Made by a program: the position numbers and the translations under genes. Shown here one piece after another: positions 1 through 10,095 of a DNA stretch of 34,816 bases. The first letter of the stretch is position 1. Each line of letters begins with the position of its first letter. Below the pieces are notes generated by a model. That model worked only from the letters and a program-made list of their open reading frames with translations, was not told where the DNA came from and searched no databases. Source of the stretch: Phellopilus nigrolimitatus (Eukaryota; Basidiomycota; Agaricomycetes; Hymenochaetales; Hymenochaetaceae); NCBI GenBank assembly GCA_021029095.1, contig JAJOHG010000267.1, positions 1-34,816 of the forward strand, in the 5' to 3' direction.

Positions 1-87
1 AGCGTGCGGTCCGTGCGCGAGACGCGCACCTTGTCCTTGGAGGGCACGGGCCGCGCCTTCGGCGCCGTCGCCGTCGCCGGCGACGCG

Positions 88-119
<32 letters not shown>

Positions 120-1859
120 CTGGGAAGAGGCCTTCTCTTTGCCCTTGCCCTTGTCCGTCGTGTCCAGCACGCCCCCGGTCAGCAGGGTCTGCGTCTGTGC
201 GCGGGGCAGAAATCACAAATGAGCTTTTCTCCGGGGTGCAGCACAGTGAGCGGGGGGAGGCACGGACCTGGTACGCGAATGCGCGCGAGCGCGCCTGGCC
301 TGCGAGCGCGTGGGCGATGGCGTCTGCGGTACGCGCGGTGACGGCGTCCTCCGCGAGGAAGTGCACCGCGCGCTTCGTCGGGTGCACGTTCACGTCGACC
401 GCGCGCGGGTCGAGGTCGAGGCTGTCGGAGCCGGGCCGCGTTGCGTTGCGTCAGCAGATGGGACATGAAGAGCGAATGGAAGGGAAGGGGGCAGCTTGCC
501 TGAGGTAGATGAAGGGCGCGGCGCCCTTGGGAAGGACGGCGCTGTACACGCCCTCCAGCGCGCGCTTGAGACGCGGGGACTCGACGAGGCGGTCTGTGCG
601 GCGCGGCGCTCTGCGTCAGCCGCGGGGGGTGGCAGGAGGATACGGAGGGGACGCACGGTTGATGAAGAGCAGGAAGACGGGCTTCTTCCCGCGGTAGTTC
701 GCGCCCGTGAAGTGCGCCTCGCCCGCCCAGGCGCCCGCGTCGTCCACGTCGCCGGTGGGGGAGGAGAAGGACGCGCTGAGGAGCTCGCGCGCGACGCTCG
801 CACCATAGAGCAGGCGGATGGCCTGCACGGTGGACGAGTGCGAGGGCGTGGAGAGGTCGGGCGTGGGCGAGCCGGCCTGCGCGGCGGGGCTCTCAGTAAG
901 GACGAGTGGAGAAAAGAGGGGAGGGGAGAGGAGGGAAGGAGAAGGAGGAGCGCACCTTCTTGCAGACGAAGGCGACGGCCGGGTTGTGCACGGCGTAGCG
1001 CGTGACGACGTCGAGGATGCGCGCGTACTCCTCGGAGGAGCTGCGCAGCGCGGCGCGCCGCGCGGCGTGTTGTAGAAGAGGTCTTCGGCCTGGGGGTGCG
1101 TTCACGTTCACAGACCTCTTTTTCGGGTTAGATAGATGGGGGCGGGAGTGCGTACTGTGATGGTGGTCCCGTCGTTGCCGGCGCACGGCTTCGGGTCGGG
1201 CGTCTGGCCGGGCTTGGGGGGCGCGAGGGCGCCGTCGACGTAGCATGCTCTGAAAAGACAAGACAGAAGGTAGTGGGGGTTAGACGCGCAGGGTCTTGCG
1301 ATGAATGGTACGGACCTCCATGCGCAGCTGTCCGCGCGGGTCTTTGTCACGACGGACAGGTGCGCGACGTGCGAGACGGAGGCGAGGGCCTCGCCGCGGA
1401 AGCCGTAGGTGCGCAGCGCGGCGAGGTCGGCGAACGTCGTGAGCTTGGAGGTCGTGAAGCGCTCCGCGAGACGCGGGAGGTCGGCGTGCTGCAGCGCGTG
1501 GGCGCGGACGTGGTCAGCGCAGACACAGACACAGGGAGAAGAGAGGGACGCACGCGGATGCCGACGCCGTTGTCCTGGACCTGGAGGAGTTTGAGCCCGC
1601 CGTCCTTGACGGTGACGCGCACGGCGGAGGCGCCGGCGTCGAGGCTGTTCTCGAGGAGCTCCTTGAGGGCGGAGGCGGGCCTGTGGATGATCTGCGGGAC
1701 AGGGTCAGTGCTGCACGCGGTGAAGGCGGGGGCGGGGGCGGGGGCGGGGGCGCGTACCTCTCCGGCGGCGATGCGGTTGATGAGGGACTCCTGGAGGCGG
1801 CGGATGGGGCGCGGGCCTGGAGGCTCTGGCTCTGGCGCGGGAGACGGTGGGCGGGCCAT
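1..1859 (-). CDS. MLH1: DNA mismatch repair protein MLH1, N-terminal part (runs off the left edge), with an internal frameshift
   Basis: MutL-homologue ATPase; with PMS1 it forms MutL-alpha in nuclear mismatch repair. Predicted exons (- strand): 1859-1758, 1691-1554, 1488-1316, 1249-1156, 1089-956, 876-657, 593-500, 421-268, 194-<1. The GHKL ATP-binding motifs are clear: ENSLDAG (residues 48-54), DNGVGI (74-79) and GFRGEAL (109-115), followed by AEDLFYN and the VDVNVHPTK motif of the transducer domain. After that come about ten Asp codons. The ATG at 1859 is chosen because it opens the [15 protein letters not shown] segment typical of MLH1. All exon phases join except exon 5, which is 134 nt where 135 is needed: the LFYN frame and the [13 protein letters not shown] frame differ by one base, within about 1049-1068. 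The intron at 499-422 has a GC donor. As read, the product would truncate early. Family assignment is very secure; functionality is not. Confidence 0.95.
1692..1757 (-). other. MLH1 intron 1 with a G5C tandem repeat
   Basis: Intron with GTACGC donor and CCCGCAG acceptor. It contains four consecutive GGGGGC units on the + strand (about 1727-1751), which is the template strand for MLH1. Four runs of five G separated by single C fit the usual G-quadruplex pattern. Confidence 0.7.
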
Positions 1860-2034
1860 GTCTGAGATGCGCTTTGTCAGCTGAGCGCGTTTGCATAACA
1901 CAGGCGCGCATCGACCGGCCCTGAATAAGTGCTGTTCTGTTCTATTTGGGCCTAGAACGACGTCATCATTGCCCCGCAGTCGATTGACCTCGCCGTTCCC
2001 GCTCGCCACCTCCATACGTACTACTATCACCATC
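1860..2034. promoter_or_regulatory. Divergent promoter between MLH1 and the PMP3-like gene
   Basis: Only 175 bp separate the two start codons, which point away from each other, so both transcripts must start from this interval. It contains GACGTCAT near 1960, one base from the CRE/ATF palindrome TGACGTCA. No clear TATA box is visible. Use of the site is inference. Confidence 0.55.
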
Positions 2035-2511
2035 ATGGTCAAAGGCTCAGACGTCCTCCTCATCCTCGTCGCCATCGTCTTCCCCCCCGCCGCAGCCGCC
2101 TTCATCACAGGCTGCAGCTGCGACCTCCTCATCAACATCCTCCTCACCATGTGCGTCTTCCCCCGCTTTGCCTGTCCTTTCTCCACTCATCATTCTCTGT
2201 TTTGTCCTGCAGTCTTGGGTACATCCCCGGGCACATCGTAAGTTCTCATACACTTCTTCGGCCGGCCGTCTAACCCTCCCCGCTCCAGCACGCCTTCTGG
2301 CTCATCTACAAGAGAATGAAGGCAGAGGAGAGCTACGGCGTCGGCGGCTACCGCTGTGCGTACCCATCTTCCCTCCACGCCACATGTCCTTATACTGAAC
2401 TCCCCGGCAGACATCGGCAACGGTGGCTACGAGCCGGCTCACGCCGGCCAGGCGCCGCCCGTCTATGGCGCGCCGGCTGGCGCCCCTGCCAACTACGGCG
2501 CCACGCGCTAA
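2035..2511 (+). CDS. PMP3/UPF0057-family small membrane proteolipid
   Basis: Predicted 102-aa protein from exons 2035-2150, 2213-2237, 2289-2355 and 2411-2511; phases close exactly to the TAA at 2509-2511. Two hydrophobic segments (about residues 6-23 and 32-55) flank a short polar turn with CSCD. The second holds [19 protein letters not shown], the hallmark of the PMP3 (Pfam UPF0057) family. A glycine, tyrosine and proline-rich tail of about 45 residues follows, as in fungal SNA2/SNA3-like members rather than the 55-aa yeast Pmp3. Family members sit in the plasma membrane or endomembranes and affect membrane potential and cation tolerance. Exon 2 is only 25 nt. The gene is head-to-head with MLH1. 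Family is secure; the exact paralogue is not. Confidence 0.93.
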
Positions 2512-3123
2512 ATACCTCGGCCGGCCACTGCTCTGTGCCGTGCCTTTTTTCTTTCTTATTGTAACGCAGGCTGAACGAGTTTTTTTTCTTGATCTATGAC
2601 GAGCGGAACCACGTGTTTGGAGCGGTCGGGTGCTCTATTATATCTTTGTGTTTGTGTAGTAATAAGGTCGTGACAATTGGATTGCCTAGTTATTTTTACA
2701 AGACAAAAGAATCGTCTTTTTGTGGTTGCAAAGTCTCGTAAGTTTCCGACTTGAGGGTGCCATGCGGATTTTCAGAGAAAGATTCGGACTCTTTGTTGAG
2801 TCCGATACATTTTTTTTCCGACCAATCCTCAGGCCTCAGGATGCGAAGGCCCAGATGTACATGTATTTCGGCATTCTCAAAACAGTACTTATTTAATCCG
2901 TGATGATCGACATGGACATCCAAAAAAGGAAAACAAAAAAATCCCCAGACCTATCTATTTATTTCGTTTTCTTTGAGGCAGCCCGGGATTAAGGCAAGAA
3001 AGGCTGTATACTGTCAACGGGACGCTTTTTTGTGTGAATCAGGTCAAATTCCGGGTATTGAAAATAGAATGTGGAGGGTTATCTACAGTGATGTAAATTT
3101 ACTTCCTGATCTGGAAGTAAATG
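2512..3123. other. Intergenic, convergent 3' ends
   Basis: This lies between the stop of the PMP3-like gene and the stop of the SIN3-like gene, which converge. It should hold both 3' untranslated regions. It is AT-rich with T and A runs (for example 2581-2587, 2811-2818, 2931-2940). A 75-codon minus-strand frame at 2696-2923 shows no recognisable domain. I see no other gene. Confidence 0.6.
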
Positions 3124-4339
3124 TCAATCACCACGGCTTTCTACATCCCCCTCCTTCTCAATAGGAACAGGGCCATCGAAAGCACCCAGCATGTCGCGAG
3201 GCATGAAGTGTTGCAAACCTGAGAGTAGGTCGGGAGCATCCCAAAAAAGCTTTCCTAGCCGGGTCGCGAATTGGTCCTAAGTGTAAACTTCGGTCAGAAA
3301 CGATACCACAAGTGCAAATGTTGGACGTCATAAACCTGGTCTACCGGCGAGCGTTTATATAATCCCAGAATATCGATGAATTCTTGGTACAGGTCCGCAC
3401 GACCGGCAAAACGCTGCTTGATCTTCGTCACGTATTCCATCGCTGGGTTCATCTCCTCGTACGTGTATGGTAAACTATCCTCTAGAAGCGAGGTGACTGC
3501 GTTTGGGGCGGTGATAGGTCCAGTGGCTATGCAAAAGCTGAGCATGATCATAACCAAGAAAACAGGGATACACGCACGATCACCACTTTGGCTTTGAATT
3601 ATCGTCCCATTCGGCGTCGTGGCGGTGATAATGTTGGTGTCAAGCGCGTCGACAGTGCACTCTATCCTGTATCCTGCGGGAAGAAATGTGTTGAAGCCCT
3701 CGATGAGCGAGGGACAGCTAGAAAAAAGTGACGACACTCGTTGGATTACGCCTGGTGTGTCGATACTTTTAACATGTCAGTAAACTGCGAATCAGCGAAG
3801 GAGGGCGACGATACACACGTTTGATCCTTGAAGTCCCTCATGATATCCATGAATCTGTTGTACACTCCTGGACTGTCTGAGAACTGCCTCTTGACGGAAT
3901 CGAGGTACGAAAGCGCGACTCCGACGTTCAAGGGCCTCTCACAAAGGGAAGTAGAATCCAAACGGGCAGTCGCCTTGATCTTGCTCGCAGACTGGCCTAA
4001 GGAGAGCCTGTCGGGTAGGGCTGTATTGTCTACAGGTGAATGTCTGATTAAGACATCCCTCGCTCGGTCACCAAGAGCGCCATCGACGTCCATCTCCGTT
4101 TGTGTATTGGCTGGACGTGCTTCCGCGTCCCCGACTCCTGCTATATCTCCTGTCTTCGTTACCTCCATCTGAGCTTCTTGCGCTCCTGGTCCGTCTTCCG
4201 CTAGAAAAAAATCCTTTCTTACAGTTGCTGAGTTCAAAGGCGGTGTACCGCGCTCGTTCAAGCTGGCCGCATTCTCGACAGGGTGTTCTGGCAATACGAC
4301 ACTTTGACTCCGTGGCATACTCGGCCCAGAGAGTTCCAT
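3124..4339 (-). CDS. SIN3-like protein with only PAH1 and PAH2
   Basis: Predicted 350 aa from exons 4339-3819, 3765-3578, 3526-3336 and 3276-3124; all phases close to a TGA. Residues 1-135 are low in structure, with no recognised domain. PAH1 spans about 136-208 (ALSYLDSVKRQF, VYNRFMDIMRDFKDQ, then LIEGFNTFLPAGYRIEC after intron 1). PAH2 spans about 263-326 (MEYVTKIKQRF, LYQEFIDIL, then KLFWDAPDLLSGL, recovered only when intron 3 is spliced out). The protein stops 25 residues later. Full SIN3 corepressors exceed 1000 aa, with PAH3, an HDAC-interaction domain and PAH4, all missing here. PAH domains bind transcription-factor helices in SIN3-HDAC complexes, so this may be a competitor or adaptor, or a partial duplicate. 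Without the splicing at 3335-3277 the frame ends early in PAH2. Confidence 0.88.
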
Positions 4340-4866
4340 TTCTGCGCACCTGTCGTCAGAGCTGTGATGGAAACTGGTTAGTGAACATGAATGTTAAAGC
4401 GTAAGAACAAACGCGCAACGATCGCCGAGGTGGCTTCCATTGTCTTGGAAAATCCTGGGAAAGTGTGACGTGAAATATTACGGCATGCTCCGGGGCTGAT
4501 GCGCATGTCCGTATCTCTATCTCATGTGTCTAATAGACCGTATTTATTTAAATTCAACCTGGATTTTGCGTGATTTGAAGCCAGTGCTTGGTTGAGGTTG
4601 GGGATGATGCTGGCGGTAAATCGGCTGCAGCGCAGATGGGAACGGATTTTCATATATAGGCATGGCGGACACTTTCTGGACGTGACACGGAATCAATCAA
4701 GCCGCTTCTTTACTTCCAAATACATTGCTCGCTACCGCTGACCAGAATCAATCGAATGAGGATAACCAACGGTAACATTGGGATTTTCTTCTACCGTCAT
4801 GCCGTGGTCGTATGAACACGAGCATTCAAATACATACAGTCTTTCATATCCATACAACCAGCGACT
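4340..4866. promoter_or_regulatory. Divergent intergenic region, SIN3-like / acyl-CoA synthetase
   Basis: These 527 bp between two outward-facing start codons must contain both promoters. The short frames seen here (for example 4732-4944 -) have no recognisable domain. No specific factor site can be named with confidence. Confidence 0.5.
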
Positions 4867-7644
4867 ATGGCGAGGCTCGGTTTCATACGGAGACTCAAAG
4901 GATCGCGTACTGCTCGAGGATGTCTTTCTCAACCTAATCTGCAATTTTGTCGCAGGAATCTTCTCGCTTCATCATATGTTGAGGGCTCAACCCATCCGCC
5001 CTTGAACCCCAGGACCCTCACTGAGTTTTTTGAAACTGAACTTCTATCTAAGCTTCCATCGAAACCAGCCCTACTTTGTAAAAAAGAGAGACCTCGGGCT
5101 CATGCTGGACCGCAGCAACATAATCTCGGGCGGTCGGATTGTTTGGCATGGAGTTTCGAGGAATTCAACCGCCATATCGAAGCACTTGCCCGAGGTTTGC
5201 TCTTACTTGGAGTAGAGAAAGGTGACAGAGTAGGTGTGGTCATGGGAAACAACAGGTTCGATGGCATTTTGATGACAAGCAAGTGATAATGACGGTTGAT
5301 TCGCAGTGCGTACGCCTCCTTGCAATGGGCATGCGCGAATATAGGCGCGGTTCTCGTGACAATAAACCCTGCTTATCGCGTTCATGAGCTCGTAAGTCAA
5401 TGAAAGAGATCATTTAAAGCTCTGAGGTGAACACGTGCAAACAAGATAAACACATTGAGGCTTGTCGATGTTAGCACTCTGGTGCTTGTCCCGCGGATCC
5501 GCTCTTCAAACTACCTGAACTCCCTTACAGAGTCTATTCCTGATTTGACGTCCTCCAAGCCCGGGAGCATATCTGTCGAAGAATTACCCGCGTTGCGCAA
5601 TATCCTCGTTGTGGACAACACTTCAGGATCCGATGAATGCCAGAAACTTTTAGATGACGTTAGATGCGCAATAGACTTCCGCGAAGCATTTATTTGGTCT
5701 GAGAATTCAAATGAACGCGAAATAATGATGGATTTGCAGAGGACAGTAATGAATGAAGATATCGTCAATCTCCAGTTTACTAGGTGAGCTTGATCATACT
5801 CTTTATTGAAACTCGACTACCTGACTTGTTATATTGCATAGCGGTACCACGGGTACACCGAAGGCGGTTTCGGTAACGGCTTCTCGTGTTATTCCCGAGC
5901 ATTTTCTAAATGCACGCAGCTCACTCACAAAAACTTACTTAACAATGGTATATCCATTGGACGATGCATGCGCCTGACTGATAAGGACGTTCTGTGTTAG
6001 TAGCGTCCCAAAACCCGCATTTCATTCTAATATTAACATATATTTTCTTTTAGGTAACGTGCCACCGCTTTTCCACTGCTTTGATGAGTCCCTTATCGTT
6101 CTTCTGTACATTCTCTTTTCAGGGATGCTGACGCAACCCTGGTCCGAATTGTTTAAACTTTCGTTCCATATCATTTCTATCATTACGCTTAATCCTAGGA
6201 AACCTCGCTGCGTGGACCCAAGGCTCGTGCGTCGTGTACCCAAGCGAATTATTCCATCCTCCATCGATAGTCGATGCCGTCGTTCACGAACAATGCACAG
6301 CACTTCATGGTGTTCCGACGCACTTCCTCGGTGTACTCACAGAGGTGGAGAAACGGAAAGCCAGTGGGGAAGTGGTTGATATACGCAGGCTAAGGTACAA
6401 CAATAATTATAATTTTGTCTTATATCTATACTTAAATTTGTGGCTCCTCCTCAGAACTGGGATTGTCGGGGGCTCACCTGTACCTGTCGAGCTCATGCAG
6501 CGTCTTATTTCGGAATTGAACCTCGCCGAGCTCACCAACGCATATGGGATGAGTGTGTTTGTCAAACTTCTACTACCTCCGAGCCAGTCGATTGATCGTT
6601 CTCGTTTCGTTTTCGCTCAAAGCGGAAACGAGGCAGGTTTTCTTCCTTTTATCTGAGGTGTATCATATCAAGAATTCATTGTCTATTTCTAGTCCCGTGT
6701 CCTTTCAGTCTACGCCCGACGACCCAGTCATTAAACGCACGCAAACAGTCGGAAAGGTTCAGCCGCATGTGAAAGCGAAGCTCATCGACTCAGATGGAAA
6801 CGTAGTACCGGTCGGTACCCCTGGCGAGATATGTGTCTCTGGTTACTTAGTGCAGAAAGGGTGGGTTATCTTTCTATGCATTTATTCTTAATATCGAAGT
6901 GAGATTGTAGGTACTGGCAAGATGACGAACAGACAAAGTCGGTCATGCGCAGACATTCTGATGATCCGGATACGATTTGGATGCATACGGGAGACATCGG
7001 GATCCTCGATGAAGAGGGTTACTTGCAGGGTAACTTCTCGTTCTTCTGCATCTCCTGTTTAATTTTAGAAACTGATGGCATTGGATAGTTGTTGGTCGAA
7101 GCAAGGTAGTTAAACATTCTTGCACTGAGAATCTTAAGTTTGCTCAAGAACGCACAGGACGTTATTATTCGAGGCGGCGAAGTAATATTTTCTCTCTGTT
7201 GGAATGATTGCCTTCATACTGAACTTTTGGTTATAGAATCTCTTTCCGGCACAAATAGAGAACATATTGACATTTCATCCTGCAGTCCGTGAGGCGGCTG
7301 TTGTCGCCGTCCCTGACATAAAGTATGGCGAAGTCGTTGGAACGTGGATCGTTCGTGAGCGGGGCGCGCGCCTGTCATGTGACGAAGTTCGGAAGTGGGT
7401 TGCAGACGGTATGAATCCCCAGGTCAGCGCATCAGTCTAACAGGAGTGGGCCCTCACACCTGATAATCAAATTTCCTACCTTTCTCTGGCTTAGTGCGCT
7501 CCAACATGGGTTTGGTTCATGAACGAAGAGGGCGCACCATCTGAGCTTCCGAAGACCGCGAGTGGAAAAGTTCAAAAGCACATTCTGCGGGATTGGTCGA
7601 AGGTCCTAGTTGCCCGCAATGTAGGATTTGTAATTTCCATATAA
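4867..7644 (+). CDS. Acyl-CoA synthetase, ACSF2-like AMP-forming ligase; possibly decaying
   Basis: ANL-superfamily enzyme activating a fatty acid through an acyl-AMP. Predicted exons: 4867-5255, 5307-5391, 5446-5783, 5842-5872, 5920-5995, 6054-6083, 6199-6394, 6455-6552, (6653-6657?), 6693-6860, 6911-7029, 7089-7105, 7158-7181, 7237-7422, 7495-7644. The arginine-rich, acid-poor N-terminus suggests mitochondrial import. Motifs: TSGTTGTPK (A3), TNAYGM (A5), HTGD (A7), GRSK-DVIIRGGE (A8) and PKTASGKVQK (A10, with the adenylation lysine). INPAYRVHEL and NVPPLFHCF are typical of the ACSF2 group. Two junctions fail. After HCF the donor reads ATGAGT rather than GTGAGT (6084). The exon that should complete YGM-TE-TSP (about 6653) lacks an AG acceptor and does not restore phase. 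Twelve other junctions are canonical, so the damage is recent, or the intron calls there are wrong. Exons 7089-7105 and 7158-7181 are only 17 and 24 nt. Confidence 0.82.
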
Positions 7645-8364
7645 GTCGAGTACATACTTTGGTACTCTATAGAAATGTTTACATAAAAGTATGTTTCTAA
7701 CAGAATATCACAATTTATTGTGAGGGAACAATGGTTTCGTCGGCAATCCATTTGACAAACTCTCCCATGCAGTAAGCACTTTTTTTTTTTTTTTGCTATT
7801 CTCCAGAGTCGAGTGCTAATATCATCATGTAAGCCATGGTCAAGTAGGAGGAAACAAAGATCGTACCTCAAGACTCTGGCGCTAAAGTCTCCAATGGATT
7901 GCATAAGCAGTAAAGAAATTTGAGGACTTTTCGGGTTAGATGTCACAAGTACGCATTCTCGCCAATTACTGTATTATGTGTTCTCTCTCGTTCTACATGT
8001 ACATGCAAAAGAGCTCTTTCCTCTCAAAACGCCTGCGCGTAGCCCTTGCGACCTGCAAGCGCTGTGAAATTTAGACGTCGAACACAGTTAGGCGCGGAAG
8101 GTGCCAACATTACTCCTTTCACCCTCCCGACAGTCTATCCATCGTTCCGCCACAGCACCGAGAAAGCGGTCGGCATCCGAGGTGTTCGCGGAGATGCTCG
8201 ACCTGATGCCTCAAACCGTATCGAATACAATGCGGAGGTTGCAATGCACAGGTCCAGCTTACTTACTACAGTAGTTCCGCCTCCTATTCCGGCCTAGCAA
8301 TTATCGTCATCAGCTGCTCTTCGCTTTGTGCTGCGACGCGCTGCAGCAAATTTAGACGACCAGA
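7645..8364. other. Intergenic, no gene seen
   Basis: It holds the presumed terminator of the acyl-CoA synthetase gene and the promoter of the next gene, in the same direction. A run of 14 T lies at 7781-7794. Frames such as 7572-7946 (-) and 8046-8297 (+) show no domain or splice-supported exon. Confidence 0.55.
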
Positions 8365-10095
8365 ATGTCCGAGGCGTCCCCCCTGGGACCCATCGACCCC
8401 GCGTCGGTCACCGGCGCGGATCAGCAGAATGCAGAGACGGAGCGCACGGCGCCGTGGATCGTCAGGAAGCTCGTCGGCGTGCGTACTCCCGCTGCATACA
8501 CACGCGATAATCAGAGCGAGGAGCTGATCCTGGATGGAATGAATGAATGCAGTCGATGACGGGACGCATCGTGATGTCCTCGTACGAGAGCCTGCGCGCC
8601 GCCGGGACATCCGTCATTTGTCTTTCGCCTGTGAGCTGAGTTCATCCTGGAAGACGCGGACATACGCTGATAAAAGTTTCATCTTAGTGGGGCGACTCGA
8701 ACCCGATCTTCCTCCCCTGCGTGCGCTTCAGAGACCTGGTCGTCCACGCCGTGATCGCAGGCACGGTAAGAGCATACCCTACGCACACCCTGCCCAGTCC
8801 CATCCCCTCTAACATCTTTACGCGTCTGCTCTGCTAGGGCGGCGCCGCTGCCGTCGCCGCGCCCGTGATGGGGCCCGTCTCGGACATCGTGCTCGACACG
8901 CTCGGCTCCAGCCTGCTCGTCGAGGTCGGGATGCACGCGGGCTTCGCCGCGTCCACCGAGCTCGCGAACGACCTCGTCATATCGCACGGCATCACGCATG
9001 CGCTGCCACCACCCTCCGCGCGCCTCGCGACGACGCACGTCAAGACACTGCTCGCGACGCTCAAGTACCGGCACACGCTCGGGGACGCGGCGCTCGGCTT
9101 CTTCCGCAGCTCGGTGCACCGCGACTCGAGCCTGTTCGCGGACGTGAAAGATTACCTCGCGACGGAGAAGGGATGGTTCAGCCCGTACCTGTTCGCGAGC
9201 GGGCGCCGGCCCGTCATCCCCCGCTCGATGAAGCCCGACGTGGTCTTCTGCCACGGGCCGTTCTTGGAGGGTCAGTCGTCGTGCATGATGTACCGCCAGC
9301 TCGTTATTGAAGTTGCAAACTCAAGGGGACTACAAGATGGGCGCCATGCTTCTCAAAGAGAGCGCGTCGGCCATCCACCTGTGCGAGGCAGCGCCAGAAT
9401 CCCCCGCAGCACCACCCGCCTCAGAGCCGCCCTCCTCCCCACACCACCAGCACCTCCTCCCCTCGCTCCCCGCCCTCTCTAAATACCTCCCGCACTCGCG
9501 CTCGCGCACGCCCTCCCCGGAGCCAGCGCTCGCGCCGCTCCCCGCGGCCGCGCAGCCGCGGCGCCTCGTCGTGCTGCTCCTCGGGCTCGCGCCGCACCGC
9601 GCGGGGCTCTGGACGAGCGCCGCGCGCCCGGGCGAGAGCGCGCTGCGCTACGCGCTGCTCGGCGGGTGCCCCGCGCTCGTGCTCCCCGCGCGCGCGGGCG
9701 CACCGCTCCTCGCGTGGGACGCGCTCACGCTCGCGCAGCTGCACGCGCTGCGCGGGGAGCTGCCCGACGAGGGCGGAGGGGAGGGCGGTGCGGCGCTCCG
9801 TGGCGTCGTGAGCGTGCTGTGCGAGTACGTCGGCCTGTGCGTCGACTGGGGGCGCGTGCGCCTTTCGCGCGGGGATGGCAGTGTTTCGGCCGAGGGGCCG
9901 GAGGCGGGTGCGGGTGAGGGTGCGACGGAGGAGCCTGGGGAGGACCTGCTGGTGGGCGAGGAGGCGCGCCGGGACGCGGTGCGCGCGGCGCTGGCGCTCC
10001 TCGTTGCCGCTGCGGTCTGCAGCAAGGACAGCAAGGAGGTGCGCAAGGAGGTCGACGCAGACCGGGCTGGGATTGTGATTTTCCGGATTCCATGA
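8365..10095 (+). CDS. Hypothetical protein, 490 aa, unrecognised family
   Basis: I do not recognise this protein. Exons 8365-8478, 8553-8630, 8688-8765, 8838-9270 and 9326-10095 join with clean GT-AG introns (first three junctions phase 0, the fourth phase 1) to a TGA at 10093-10095, which supports a real gene. Residues about 39-280 look like a folded domain rich in aliphatic and glycine residues (TGRIVMSSYESL, PWGDSNPIF, LGSSLLVEVGMHAGFAAS). A proline/serine-rich linker follows at about 290-340. A second, very GC-rich hydrophobic segment (LVVLLLGLAPHRAG) comes next, then an acidic stretch near residue 450. There is no signal peptide. The strong GC bias of the last exon produces long open frames on the other strand that I take as shadows. 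It could be a lineage-restricted basidiomycete protein. Confidence 0.72.

Noticed and set aside
1860..2186. MLH1 reading frame open further upstream on the minus strand
   Set aside because: The extension is antisense to the PMP3-like exon, and the ATG at 1859 directly precedes a typical MLH1 N-terminus.
2696..2923. 75-codon minus-strand frame
   Set aside because: AT-rich, no domain, no intron partners; it lies in convergent 3' regions.
8690..8712. Reverse complement contains GGGTTCGAGTCGC, like a tRNA T-loop / B box
   Set aside because: No acceptor stem, D-arm or anticodon arm around it, and it lies in a well-supported coding exon (WGDSNPIF).
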